A stretch of 64,000 nucleotides of DNA from Bradyrhizobium sp. LTSP849. GTDB lineage: Bacteria > Pseudomonadota > Alphaproteobacteria > Rhizobiales > Xanthobacteraceae. A program made the translations under genes and the position numbers. The notes beneath the pieces were generated by a model. It was not told the DNA's origin and did not search any database. It worked only from the letters and a program-made list of their open reading frames with translations. The DNA lies in the NCBI RefSeq assembly GCF_000938255.1, contig NZ_JYMR01000012.1:275150-339149 (forward strand), read 5' to 3'. Below, piece after piece: positions 52,917 to 61,661 of this stretch (position 1 is the first letter of the stretch; every line of letters begins with the position of its first letter).

Positions 52917-54545
52917 CTATTCCGCCGCGCCCGAGCCCGTGCGGTCGTCTTGAGCCGCCTCCGCACGCAATTTGAAGCGCCGGGTCTTACCTGTCGCAGT
53001 CTTCGGCAGTTCTGTGCGGAACTCGATCCAGCGGGGGTATTTGAAAGTCGCGAGCTGCTTGCGGCAATGCTCACGGAGCGCAAGCGCCATTGCTTCGTTC
53101 GGCTTGCCGGACGGCTTCAGAATTACGAATGCCTTGGGCCTGATCAGGCCATCCTCATCGGGCCACCCTGCGACGGCCGCTTCGAGCACGTCAGGATGAC
53201 TTAGCAGCGCACCTTCGACCTCGATTGGCGACACATAAATTCCGCCGACCTTCATCATGTCGTCACGACGCCCGCAATGCGAATAGTAGCCGTCCTTGTC
53301 CTGGACGTATTTGTCGCCCGAACGAAGCCATTCGCCTAAAAACGTCGAGCGGGATCGCTCACGATCGTTCCAATACATGATCGCGGTGGTCGGCCCCCGA
53401 ACCTGCAGCTCGCCCATCTCGCCTTGCGCGACAACGGCGCCAGCCTCGTCAACGAGACGGATCTCAAAACCCGGCACGGGCTTGCCGCTGGTGCCGTAAC
53501 GCACCTCTCCCATGCGGTTGCACAGGAATGTGCTGATCATTTCGGTAGACCCAAGGCCGTCAAGTATATCGACGTCAAAGCGTTCGCTCCAGGTCTGCCC
53601 GATACTGACCGGAAGCGCCTCGCCGGCGGAAAGACAACATCGAAGTCTCAGTGCTTCGCGCTCCACCGGATCCGCCGCGAGAAACGCCGTATAGAAAGTC
53701 GGCACCGCAAAGAACACGGTAATGCCCTGCATTCGCATCAGGTCCGCGACCGAGTTGGGAGTCGGGCGCTCCGATGCCAACACCGTCGTCGCACCGACCG
53801 AAAGCGGATGAACCATCGAATTGCCAAGACCATAGGCGAAGGACAGTTTCGACACCGAATAAACGACGTCGTCCGCAGTCAGGCGGAGTACGTGAGCGCC
53901 GTAGCAAGAGGCGGTATATCCCAGGGTGGCATGCACATGCACCGCAGCCTTCGGCGTTCCGGTCGAGCCCGACGTGTAAAGCCAGAAGCACACCTCGTCG
54001 TTGATGGTCGGCGCAGTATAATCGGTCGCAACGGCCGCCTGCAGGGCATCCTCGAAGAGTGCGTGCCCAAAACCCTGGCTGCCCGACACGAGAATGTGCT
54101 CGAGGTCCGGAGCCGCGTCGATCAGATTCGCAAACAGCGGGTATAGCTCCTCTGACACGATCAGCAGGCGGGCGCGACTATCCGCCAGTATCGTACGGTA
54201 TTCAGCCTCACCCAGCAGCGTGTTGACTGGAATCACAACGACACCCGCCTTGACGGCGCCAAGAAAAGACGTCGGCCAGTCGATCGTGTCGGGGAGGCAA
54301 ATCAAAATGCGCTGCTCGCGCTGAATGCCAAGACCGCGCAGCAGATTGCCAAATCGGGCGACCCGCTCAGCAAGCTGGCCATAGCTCCAGGTCCCACGCT
54401 GGTCGATATAGGCGGTCTTGCCGCCCCGCCCCGCGTTCAGGTTTCGCGCAAGGACATCTTCAGCGAAGTTGTAAAGACGCGGGATAGCGACATCCGCGCT
54501 GCCGTCGATGTCCAGATCGGGAGTGTTCAGAACTTGAGTATTCAT
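52917..54545 (-). CDS. Benzoate-CoA-ligase-family acyl-CoA synthetase
   Basis: A 542-residue ANL-superfamily ligase: P-loop YTSGSTGTPKAAVH, GLGSTEMIS, the hinge WLRSGDKY and GRRDDMMKVGGIYVSPIEVE, and the C-terminal catalytic Lys in PKTATGKTRRF. The pattern LPDTIDWPTSFLGAVKAGVV and KLSFAYGLGNSMVHPLSVGA is that of benzoate/4-hydroxybenzoate-CoA ligases. ATG 54545 was chosen; ATG 54557 is possible. It is convergent with the thioesterase gene and 58 bases downstream of an ABC1 kinase gene on the same strand. Confidence 0.92.
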   Translation of the reverse strand: MNTQVLNTPDLDIDGSADVAIPRLYNFAEDVLARNLNAGRGGKTAYIDQRGTWSYGQLAERVARFGNLLRGLGIQREQRILICLPDTIDWPTSFLGAVKAGVVVIPVNTLLGEAEYRTILADSRARLLIVSEELYPLFANLIDAAPDLEHILVSGSQGFGHALFEDALQAAVATDYTAPTINDEVCFWLYTSGSTGTPKAAVHVHATLGYTASCYGAHVLRLTADDVVYSVSKLSFAYGLGNSMVHPLSVGATTVLASERPTPNSVADLMRMQGITVFFAVPTFYTAFLAADPVEREALRLRCCLSAGEALPVSIGQTWSERFDVDILDGLGSTEMISTFLCNRMGEVRYGTSGKPVPGFEIRLVDEAGAVVAQGEMGELQVRGPTTAIMYWNDRERSRSTFLGEWLRSGDKYVQDKDGYYSHCGRRDDMMKVGGIYVSPIEVEGALLSHPDVLEAAVAGWPDEDGLIRPKAFVILKPSGKPNEAMALALREHCRKQLATFKYPRWIEFRTELPKTATGKTRRFKLRAEAAQDDRTGSGAAE

Positions 54546-54603
54546 GCTCTTCACCATGGACCTCACTCGAACACAGCGCGGACTGAAAGTTCCGTGCGTC
54601 AGA

Positions 54604-56247
54604 TCACGTTTTGACTTTCCGAATGTCCCGGATTTGCCGCTGCATCAAAAGCATAGAAACGATTGCAGCCGCCATGAAGCCGAAAACGATCCAGCGACTG
54701 CTCACGCCCACGATGTCGTTCAAGAGCGACATGTCACCCTTCGCAGCCAGATAAGCCGCCACACAAAAGGCAATGGCCCAGATCCCGTAAAGCACAGCCC
54801 TCGTTTGCATGCTCTTCAAAGCGGGATTGAAGAACCGAAACGATGCCGTGAGGCTGGCGGCATCCGTCAACATGCGGCCCGTACGATACTTGGACGCCAG
54901 CACGATTTCTGGCCAGCGATAGATCCCTTCCCTTACATCGGAAACAAGACCTTGCGTAAAGAATTCCGGCAAATCGGAAAGCCAATCGTAATCGGGCGCC
55001 AGATCAGAGACGACCGCGTCGACGGTCATGATGGTCTTGTAGTAGATGCTCAGCTCCTGCGGCATGAGGATCCTGTGACGCCGCGCAATCGTCATGGTGC
55101 CCGTCAACAATTCGGTGGTCAGCTGCCGCACATCCGCCCCCGCAATATCCAGTGCAAGTCGATACATTTGGTACGCGATGAAAAACTCTTCCCGCGCTTG
55201 ACGCAGATCGGTATCCTCCGATGGAACGAGCAGTTTGAAGTTTTCTACTACGGCCTGCTCGATATTCCTTCGATACAGATTAATAAAGACCTTGGAGAGT
55301 GCGGATCGGAACTCCTTGGACAGTCGACCGGTCGCACCGAAATCTACAAATCCGATCCTATTTCCCCGGAGCACGAAAACATTGGCCGGATGGGGATCTG
55401 CGTGAAAGATGCCATCACGGAAGATTTGGTTGTAGATCGACCAGAAGTAATTTCGCGCGATCCTCTTGAGGTCGTCGGGCTCCAAATTCAGATCACGCAA
55501 AGCTTCAGGATTCTTCGATCGCGCCGCGTTGCTAACCTCCAACAACGAGATGCCCTTCAGCAGCTTGGTAGCCAGAACGCGCCGTGAGCAAAACTCAAAA
55601 CGAACCTCAGCACAGACCTGGATTGGATCGTGCTCAGATCGGGCCTGTATTCGAAAGGAATTTCTCGCCTCAGTCGTAAAATCCAATTCCTCTCGGCTCC
55701 ACTTCTCGAATTCTTCCGAGAAGGAACGAAGCGCGGTTCCTCCTAATGAATCCATGAGGCCGACCAGGTAAGATATCATCCGGAGGATGCGAAAGTCGGC
55801 TTCAAATTGTTGCTCGACGCGAGGCCTTTGCACCTTGATTGCGAGCTTTTCGCCATCGTGCGCGATCGCGATGTGGACCTGGGCGATCGAAGCGGTCGCG
55901 TGCGGCACGGGATCGAACGACGCAAATATCTGCTCAGGAAACGAACCAAGCTCGCGCAAGATCACCTGGCGGATCGCTTCGTATGGAACGGTCGGGGTCC
56001 GGTTGAGAAGCTTCAACAGTTCGGTGCAATATTCATTCGGCAGCAAATCGAACCGCAACGCGAGTGCCTGCCCGATCTTTATCCAGGCGCCACCTAAGTC
56101 CTCCAAGAGAAGGCGCAGGCGCACTTCGGGCGGAACTACTACTTTTCCTGGCCAAAATTTGGGGCGGATATAGAAACGGAAGGCAGCCGAGACGATTTGG
56201 CAAAGACGGCGCGCGCCCAAAAACACGTGGCCAATTCTATCGATCAA
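54604..56247 (-). CDS. ABC1/UbiB/COQ8-family atypical kinase, canonical motifs
   Basis: A 547-residue protein. The family-specific KxGQ motif WIKIGQALALRFDLLP (about residue 57), Ala-rich loop ASIAQVH, Lys in LAIKVQRP, catalytic loop FHADPHPANVF and metal motif FVDFGATGRL are all intact. Two C-terminal hydrophobic helices (about 490-535) anchor it to the membrane. UbiB/COQ8 members support ubiquinone biosynthesis through an ATPase activity. The start appears to be TTG 56247 with a poor ribosome site. It is divergent from a second family member. Confidence 0.9.
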   Translation of the reverse strand: MIDRIGHVFLGARRLCQIVSAAFRFYIRPKFWPGKVVVPPEVRLRLLLEDLGGAWIKIGQALALRFDLLPNEYCTELLKLLNRTPTVPYEAIRQVILRELGSFPEQIFASFDPVPHATASIAQVHIAIAHDGEKLAIKVQRPRVEQQFEADFRILRMISYLVGLMDSLGGTALRSFSEEFEKWSREELDFTTEARNSFRIQARSEHDPIQVCAEVRFEFCSRRVLATKLLKGISLLEVSNAARSKNPEALRDLNLEPDDLKRIARNYFWSIYNQIFRDGIFHADPHPANVFVLRGNRIGFVDFGATGRLSKEFRSALSKVFINLYRRNIEQAVVENFKLLVPSEDTDLRQAREEFFIAYQMYRLALDIAGADVRQLTTELLTGTMTIARRHRILMPQELSIYYKTIMTVDAVVSDLAPDYDWLSDLPEFFTQGLVSDVREGIYRWPEIVLASKYRTGRMLTDAASLTASFRFFNPALKSMQTRAVLYGIWAIAFCVAAYLAAKGDMSLLNDIVGVSSRWIVFGFMAAAIVSMLLMQRQIRDIRKVKT

Positions 56248-56540
56248 TTGCTAATCACTCATCACGAGTCAGATCACGACAAACAATATATGCCAATGCC
56301 AATCTTTAGCACGATGCGACCGGATTTGTACAGTCTTGGGCTTTGCCTCGACAGGCAATCTGGGCAGCGAGTTGAGTGACGATCGGGACAGCGAGCATCA
56401 CAGCTCAGCCGAGGACGTCTCACGCGAGCCGCCCACAATCACCTTGCACGCACATGCAGCGGAACCTAGGATTGCGGCGGCGATGATCCGCCTCCAAGTG
56501 GCGCAACGGTCGCTAGCGCGGATAACACGCGGTGGAGCAG
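56248..56540. other. Divergent promoter region between the two ABC1 genes
   Basis: 293 bases with an A+T-rich centre (around 56270-56320) fit promoters for both genes. No gene or clear dyad was seen. Confidence 0.5.
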
Positions 56541-58235
56541 ATGCCCGATTTCTTCAGAACGATAGCGCGCCTGTTCCAACTGATGCTTTTGCTGGCGCGG
56601 TATCAATTGCCTGCGACATTGACCTTTCGGTCGAGCCCACGGAAATCGGCGCGCGCCCTGCGCGCAGTGTTTGAAAAACTGGATTTCACCTTCGTGAAGC
56701 TCGGTCAGGCTCTGGCTCTTCGTTTTGACCTGTTGCCGGCGGACTATTGCCTGGAACTCTTGCAAGTCACCAACGAAGTGGCGGCGGAAGATTATTCGGC
56801 AATTCATCAAATCATCATTGAAGATCTCGGTCGTTCTCCCGACGAGATTTTTAGCGCGTTTGAGCGCATCCCCTTTGCCGTCACATCGAGCGGACAGATT
56901 CACCAGGCGACTTCTCGCAGTGGCGTGCGGCTCGCGGTGAAAATACAGAATCCGGTCACACGAAGAAAATACATCACGGATATTCGCTTGATGCAGTGGC
57001 TTGCCGCGCCGCTGGATTGGGCAGGAGCTTTTGGGGCCAATTCAGTTGCTGCCTATGTCGATGAATTTGCGCGCGCTCTATTTTCGGAACTCGATCTCGC
57101 GGAGGCTGCGCGCAACGCGACCGTCATGTCGGAGTTATCCAAGGACGATGAAGCCGAGCTCAGCTTCACGGTTAGAAAAGAATACACCGCTAAGCGTATC
57201 TTGACCTGGGAGTTCGTCGACGGGATACCCGTGCGACAAATCTTGAACGCAATCCAACAGAACGACCGGCAATACCTCGAAAAGCTCAAAGATCAGCACT
57301 ATGATCTGCGTCTCATCGCCCGACGTATTTACTGGAGTACGCTCAACCAGATCTATCGGGACGGGCTTTTCCATTCCGATTTGAGTCCTGCCGGCATCCT
57401 GGTCCTGCCGGACAATCGAATAGCCTATGTCGACTTTGCCGTCGTTGGACGATTCACCGAGGAGCATCAGGATTCATTTCGGTTCTTCATGCAGTACGTG
57501 CTTCGTGAACAATTTGACGACGCAATGGATGAGCTGTTGCGGTGGATCGAAGGCACACAGAACAGGGATCTCGCCGGATTTCGCCGGGATATGTCCGTCG
57601 TATTTGAAGACTATCTGGACGGTTTTCGTAGTCCCGTCGGAAGTGTAACTTGGCTGGCCGCCAGAAATATCGTGGTTCGGATGATGTCTGTCATACGACA
57701 GCACGGCTTATCTATTCCCGCTACGGTTTCACTGTACTTGCGGACTTTGCTGACGCGGGACGCAATCGTATTTGAGCTCTCGCCCAACTGCGATCCATTG
57801 GCGGACGAAGCGCAATTTATGGTACGCGCCGCTCGCATCGACGTTGGCGAGGTATTCAGGCAACGAGAACTGATTGGAAGCGTTACCGAGACTTGGGGAG
57901 AAGCGAAGGAGATCGTAGCTAATCTAAGTAAGCTGCTGACATCCGGCCGCTCGATCGAAGTATCGCTCCGAATGTTGCAGACTCGCCTCTTGCAGTATGG
58001 CATTTGGACAGCCTTGATCGGCACAATCGCATCTCTCGGATTCCGAGAGGATGCTTTCGCGAGCCTGAATGCTGCACTCGGGGTCGGGCAATATTTCATT
58101 CCGGGAACGCTACTTTTCTGCGCTTTTATTTTTATGCTGTTGGCTCTCCGTCAGGGACGCAAGCTTGCTGCTATCGAGCAATCTAGCGTGATCGGGCAAG
58201 AGGTGAGCCGGCGCAGCCTTGGGCGAGTGCGGTAG
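56541..58235 (+). CDS. ABC1/UbiB-family protein with degenerate kinase motifs
   Basis: A 564-residue paralogue of the divergent neighbour. KxGQ is kept (FVKLGQALALRFDLLP), as is the Lys in LAVKIQNP. The Ala-rich loop is TSSGQIH instead of ASIAQVH, the catalytic loop is FHSDLSPAGILV instead of HADPHPAN, and the metal motif is YVDFAVVGRF, DFA for DFG. Two C-terminal membrane helices remain. It is probably catalytically impaired and may be a regulatory partner of the intact protein. ATG 56541 was chosen over GTG 56532. Confidence 0.9.
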   Translation: MPDFFRTIARLFQLMLLLARYQLPATLTFRSSPRKSARALRAVFEKLDFTFVKLGQALALRFDLLPADYCLELLQVTNEVAAEDYSAIHQIIIEDLGRSPDEIFSAFERIPFAVTSSGQIHQATSRSGVRLAVKIQNPVTRRKYITDIRLMQWLAAPLDWAGAFGANSVAAYVDEFARALFSELDLAEAARNATVMSELSKDDEAELSFTVRKEYTAKRILTWEFVDGIPVRQILNAIQQNDRQYLEKLKDQHYDLRLIARRIYWSTLNQIYRDGLFHSDLSPAGILVLPDNRIAYVDFAVVGRFTEEHQDSFRFFMQYVLREQFDDAMDELLRWIEGTQNRDLAGFRRDMSVVFEDYLDGFRSPVGSVTWLAARNIVVRMMSVIRQHGLSIPATVSLYLRTLLTRDAIVFELSPNCDPLADEAQFMVRAARIDVGEVFRQRELIGSVTETWGEAKEIVANLSKLLTSGRSIEVSLRMLQTRLLQYGIWTALIGTIASLGFREDAFASLNAALGVGQYFIPGTLLFCAFIFMLLALRQGRKLAAIEQSSVIGQEVSRRSLGRVR

Positions 58236-58500
58236 GTTTCTTCAGTCAGCACACTCAAGCCTCCGGTCGATGCTTGAATTGCGCTCTCCTGAAGTCACCA
58301 CAACCATGAGGCGGTCGTTGTCACGAGAAACAGAGCGTTCCATGCCGGATCAGGGCACTCCGGGGAATGTGACCAAAGCCACACAAACGCCCCAAGCAAC
58401 GTGCGAACACGAATTTCGATCCGTGCCTGCTCGACTGGGGGCGGATGGACAAGTCTTTAAGACATGCTATCCTTTGTTGATCCATATTGGAGATTGTTTC

Positions 58501-58920
58501 ATGAGCAAGGCTTCGACGGAGTCCCGGCGTTCCGACAGCGCTTCCGATACCTTTAGCGAACACGAACCGTGGTCGGTTCCTGAGACTGATATTGCAGCTT
58601 GGGCCGAGCGCGAGAAGAAGCGCCGGCAAGCATGGCTTGAAGGCCCGAACGAAGAAGAAAAGCAGGCATGGGCTGATGCCGAGCGGCAACGCCGCAAGCG
58701 CCAGTACCGTGATGATTTGTTGGACATTGATCTTTTTGACATCGATCTTGACGAAGGTCGGCGCTTCGCCGACCGCATGATGGCCGGCTTTACGAACCGG
58801 ATGGTCGATACACCCCTTCGCAAGCTGGGCGACTTGCTTCGCGAGGGGCGAAATGTCGAGTCTCGTCGAACCGAACCGCTGCGCAGGCGTCGCCGGGTGC
58901 ACCCTGACGATATTGATTGA
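58501..58920 (+). CDS. Hypothetical highly charged protein
   Basis: A 139-residue protein, ATG after GGAGATTGTTTC. It is strongly hydrophilic: Ser-rich N-terminus, an Arg/Lys/Glu helix (WAEREKKRRQAWLEGPNEEE), an Asp-rich segment LLDIDLFDIDLDEG, and a C-terminal Arg cluster (PLRRRRRVHPDDID). No membrane segment, signal or known domain is recognised. The frame is open further upstream (to 58219) but without a ribosome site. It follows the degenerate ABC1 gene on the same strand and ends at a strong terminator. Confidence 0.65.
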   Translation: MSKASTESRRSDSASDTFSEHEPWSVPETDIAAWAEREKKRRQAWLEGPNEEEKQAWADAERQRRKRQYRDDLLDIDLFDIDLDEGRRFADRMMAGFTNRMVDTPLRKLGDLLREGRNVESRRTEPLRRRRRVHPDDID

Positions 58921-58930
58921 GATAATTGCC

Positions 58931-58963
58931 GACCGTTGTGTGCGAGCACCGCACACAACGGTC
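58931..58963 (+). terminator. Strong intrinsic terminator after the hypothetical gene
   Basis: A perfect 14-bp stem (58931-58944 with 58950-58963) with loop AGCAC, followed by GTCGTTTG. It starts 11 bases after the stop at 58920. Confidence 0.75.
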
Positions 58964-59188
58964 GTCGTTTGACCTGTGAAGGATTCGATGAGCAGCTCGT
59001 TCAGGTGTCTGGGCGGGCTCTTTTTTTGAGTGACCGAACCAATCGTGCCTCGATCCTTGTTTTTATCGTTTTGAGTGATCGGCTCTGAGTTCGACCAGGT
59101 TCATGCTGTCTTGATATCCTCGCTGAGCGAACCGCCGCTTGGTGCGGCCTATTGATTTCGCTCTCGCCTTCCTGATTGCATGCGGAAG

Positions 59189-59204
59189 TGTGTCATAAGT
59201 CACA
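59189..59204. promoter_or_regulatory. Crp-like dyad upstream of the AsmA-family gene
   Basis: TGTGT-N6-TCACA, one mismatch from the TGTGA-N6-TCACA consensus, 130 bases before the ATG at 59334. A cyclase gene follows downstream, so a cAMP-dependent control is conceivable but unproven. Confidence 0.3.
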
Positions 59205-59333
59205 TAACTTTACAGCTCCCCCTGACTATTTTTGTCTGCTTGGAGCGGCTTCCCATCCCGGGATAAGCTCAGGCGCGAGGGACGGGTGACCGGGCGGGTT
59301 TCGACGCCGCTTGTCCGTCGTTGGAACGTCGAC

Positions 59334-61421
59334 ATGAGAGCAGTTAAATTCGCCGGCGCGGCGGTGGTCGCCGTCATCATCGTGATCGCGCTCCTGCTGG
59401 TGGTCGGGATCCCCTCGGGCTTCCTGACCTCGACGATTGCCTCGCGCGTCGAGCAGGCGAGCGGCTATCGCCTGTCGATCGACGGCACGACGAAGATCAG
59501 CCTGTGGCCGACGCTGAACGTCGCCTTGAGCGACCTCACGCTCCAGAACCCCAAGGATCGCAGCGGCATCACGCGCCTGACCATCGACCGCGTGCAGGTC
59601 GACATGTCGTTGTCCAGCGCATGGTCGGGCCATCCGAAGATCAGCGAGATCGTCGTCACCCATCCCGTGCTCTATTTGCCCATGCTGCGCGATCGCCTGC
59701 CGAATGCCGATGCATCGCCAGCGGCGCTTGCGCCCGACATGGATGGTGCGACCATCGACCGTTTCAAGATCAGCAACGGCGAAGTCGCATTCTCGCGCGT
59801 GCGCGATCGCGTCGACAGCCGCATCACGGCCATCAACGCCGACGCCATCATGGGCCGCGACCGCACGATCAAGGTCATCGGCACGGCGCGCATCAGCGAG
59901 CACCCGACCAGGTTCGACATCAAGGCGACCACGCCGGCGCCGCCGGTCGAGCGGCAGACCACGCCGGTGGATTTTGCCATCGACATGCCGGACGTGCTGT
60001 CGTCGCAGCTTGCAGGCCATGCCGAGCTGCGCCTCAACGGGCCGATGGTGATGATCAACGGCGTCAACGGCACGCTCGGCGATGGCGCCTTCAACGGCTG
60101 GGCCTCGGTCGATATTGCGAGCAAGCCTTTGGTGAAGGTCGATCTCGACTTCCAGCGGCTGACGATTCCGCTGGCAAAATCGCCCGAAGGCGCGACCGCG
60201 CAGCCCTGGAGCGATGCGCCGATCGATGTGTCCGGGCTCAATTATGTCGATGCGCAAATCAGGATCTCGGCCAACGAAGCCATCATCGGCCAGGCGCGCC
60301 TTGCGCCGCTGGCGCTCGATGCAAAACTCGCCGGCGGCATCTTGAAGACAGGCACCGCCAATCTCGGCGCCTATGGCGGCCAGGTCTCGGGCGAGATGAT
60401 CCTCGATGCGACCAGCGGCGCACCGAGCTTTGCCATGCATTCCGACATCGTCGGCGTGCGGGCGCTGCCGCTGCTCCAGGGCCTTGCCGAGTTCGACCGG
60501 GTCGACGGCAAGATGCAAGCCAAGCTCGCACTGCGCAGCGCCGGCCCCAGCCAGCGCGCGCTGATGGCGAACATGCAGGGCACCGCCTTCGTCACTTTCC
60601 AGGACGGCGCCATCCGCGGCATCAATGTCGCACAGATGATCCGCTCGCTGACGACCAGCAAGCTGTCCGGCTGGCAGGACAGTGAGGCAGGGAGCACCGA
60701 GCAGAGCACCGATTTGTCGCAACTCTCCGCCTCCTTCCGCATCGACAAGGGCCAGGCGGTGACGACCGATTTCAACCTGGTCGGCCCGCTGGTGCGCATC
60801 ACCGGCGCCGGCACCATCGCACTCGACACCAAGATGCTGGGCTTTCGCGTCGAGCCGAAGCTCGTCATGACCACCGAAGGCCAGGGCCGCACCTCCGAAC
60901 CGGTCGGCTTCGGCATTCCCGTGATGATCTCGGGCTCCTGGTCGCAGCCGCAGATCTATCCCGACATGAGCGGCATGATGGACAATCCGGATGCCGCCTA
61001 TGCCAAGCTGCGCGAGATGGGCAAGGGTCTGTTCGGGCCTGACGGCGCCGGGCTCGGCAACATGTTGAGCAATCTTGGTGGTAATTTCGGGCTCGGCGGC
61101 GCCGCGCCGGGCGGCGGCAACGCAGCAGGCAGCGCCAACCCGCAGATGAAGCTGCCGGGGCCGGACAGCCCACTCGGCCAGGCCATCGGCAATATGATCC
61201 AGCAAGGATTGTCCAACAGCCCTCTGTCCAACACCCCTGGAACCGGCATCCGCAGCCGCGGCCTGCCGGGAACACCGACCACGCCGGCACCGCAGCAGGC
61301 CTCGCCCGCGCCGCCGACCCAAGCCCCGTCGACCCAAGCCCAGCCGACTCAAGACCCGCCGGTCGCCCAGCAGGACAGCCAGCCGATGAACGACGTGATG
61401 CGGCAACTCTTTAATCGGTAG
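59334..61421 (+). CDS. AsmA-family protein
   Basis: A 695-residue protein: one N-terminal membrane helix (residues 5-25), an AsmA N-terminal region with ISLWPTLNVALSDLTLQNP, and a C-terminal AsmA_2-like domain with LQGTAFVTFQDGAIRGINVAQMIR-type sequence (here NMQGTAFVTFQDGAIRG). AsmA-like proteins are inner-membrane anchored and reach into the periplasm, supporting outer-membrane lipid transport. The last 100 residues are Gly- then Pro/Gln/Thr-rich with short PTQAP-type repeats. ATG 59334 was chosen because the membrane anchor follows directly. Confidence 0.9.
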   Translation: MRAVKFAGAAVVAVIIVIALLLVVGIPSGFLTSTIASRVEQASGYRLSIDGTTKISLWPTLNVALSDLTLQNPKDRSGITRLTIDRVQVDMSLSSAWSGHPKISEIVVTHPVLYLPMLRDRLPNADASPAALAPDMDGATIDRFKISNGEVAFSRVRDRVDSRITAINADAIMGRDRTIKVIGTARISEHPTRFDIKATTPAPPVERQTTPVDFAIDMPDVLSSQLAGHAELRLNGPMVMINGVNGTLGDGAFNGWASVDIASKPLVKVDLDFQRLTIPLAKSPEGATAQPWSDAPIDVSGLNYVDAQIRISANEAIIGQARLAPLALDAKLAGGILKTGTANLGAYGGQVSGEMILDATSGAPSFAMHSDIVGVRALPLLQGLAEFDRVDGKMQAKLALRSAGPSQRALMANMQGTAFVTFQDGAIRGINVAQMIRSLTTSKLSGWQDSEAGSTEQSTDLSQLSASFRIDKGQAVTTDFNLVGPLVRITGAGTIALDTKMLGFRVEPKLVMTTEGQGRTSEPVGFGIPVMISGSWSQPQIYPDMSGMMDNPDAAYAKLREMGKGLFGPDGAGLGNMLSNLGGNFGLGGAAPGGGNAAGSANPQMKLPGPDSPLGQAIGNMIQQGLSNSPLSNTPGTGIRSRGLPGTPTTPAPQQASPAPPTQAPSTQAQPTQDPPVAQQDSQPMNDVMRQLFNR

Positions 61422-61661
61422 TTTTTGGACCAACACTTCCAGACTCCGAGGCGGTCCTTACACCCGCACCCCGTCCACTTCTTCATCCGAACGGATGAGA
61501 AGGACGGCTGCGGCATTTGGGCCGCCGCCGGCCATCCCCGCCCGTCCCTTGTCGGCTCCTTGCCCGCCCTTGCCGGTTCCTTGGCCCAAATTGTGATAGA
61601 AGATCGTAAGGGCCCGTGCGGCCCATAGCGCCGGCGTCCGTCGCGGCGCGAGAGGATCCGG

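Larger units (their letters stand above)
58921..59333. other. Intergenic region, terminator then possible Crp-type site
   Basis: No gene was seen in these 413 bases. The left end has a perfect hairpin (58931-58963) and the right part a Crp-like dyad (59189-59204) before the asmA-like gene. Confidence 0.6.
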
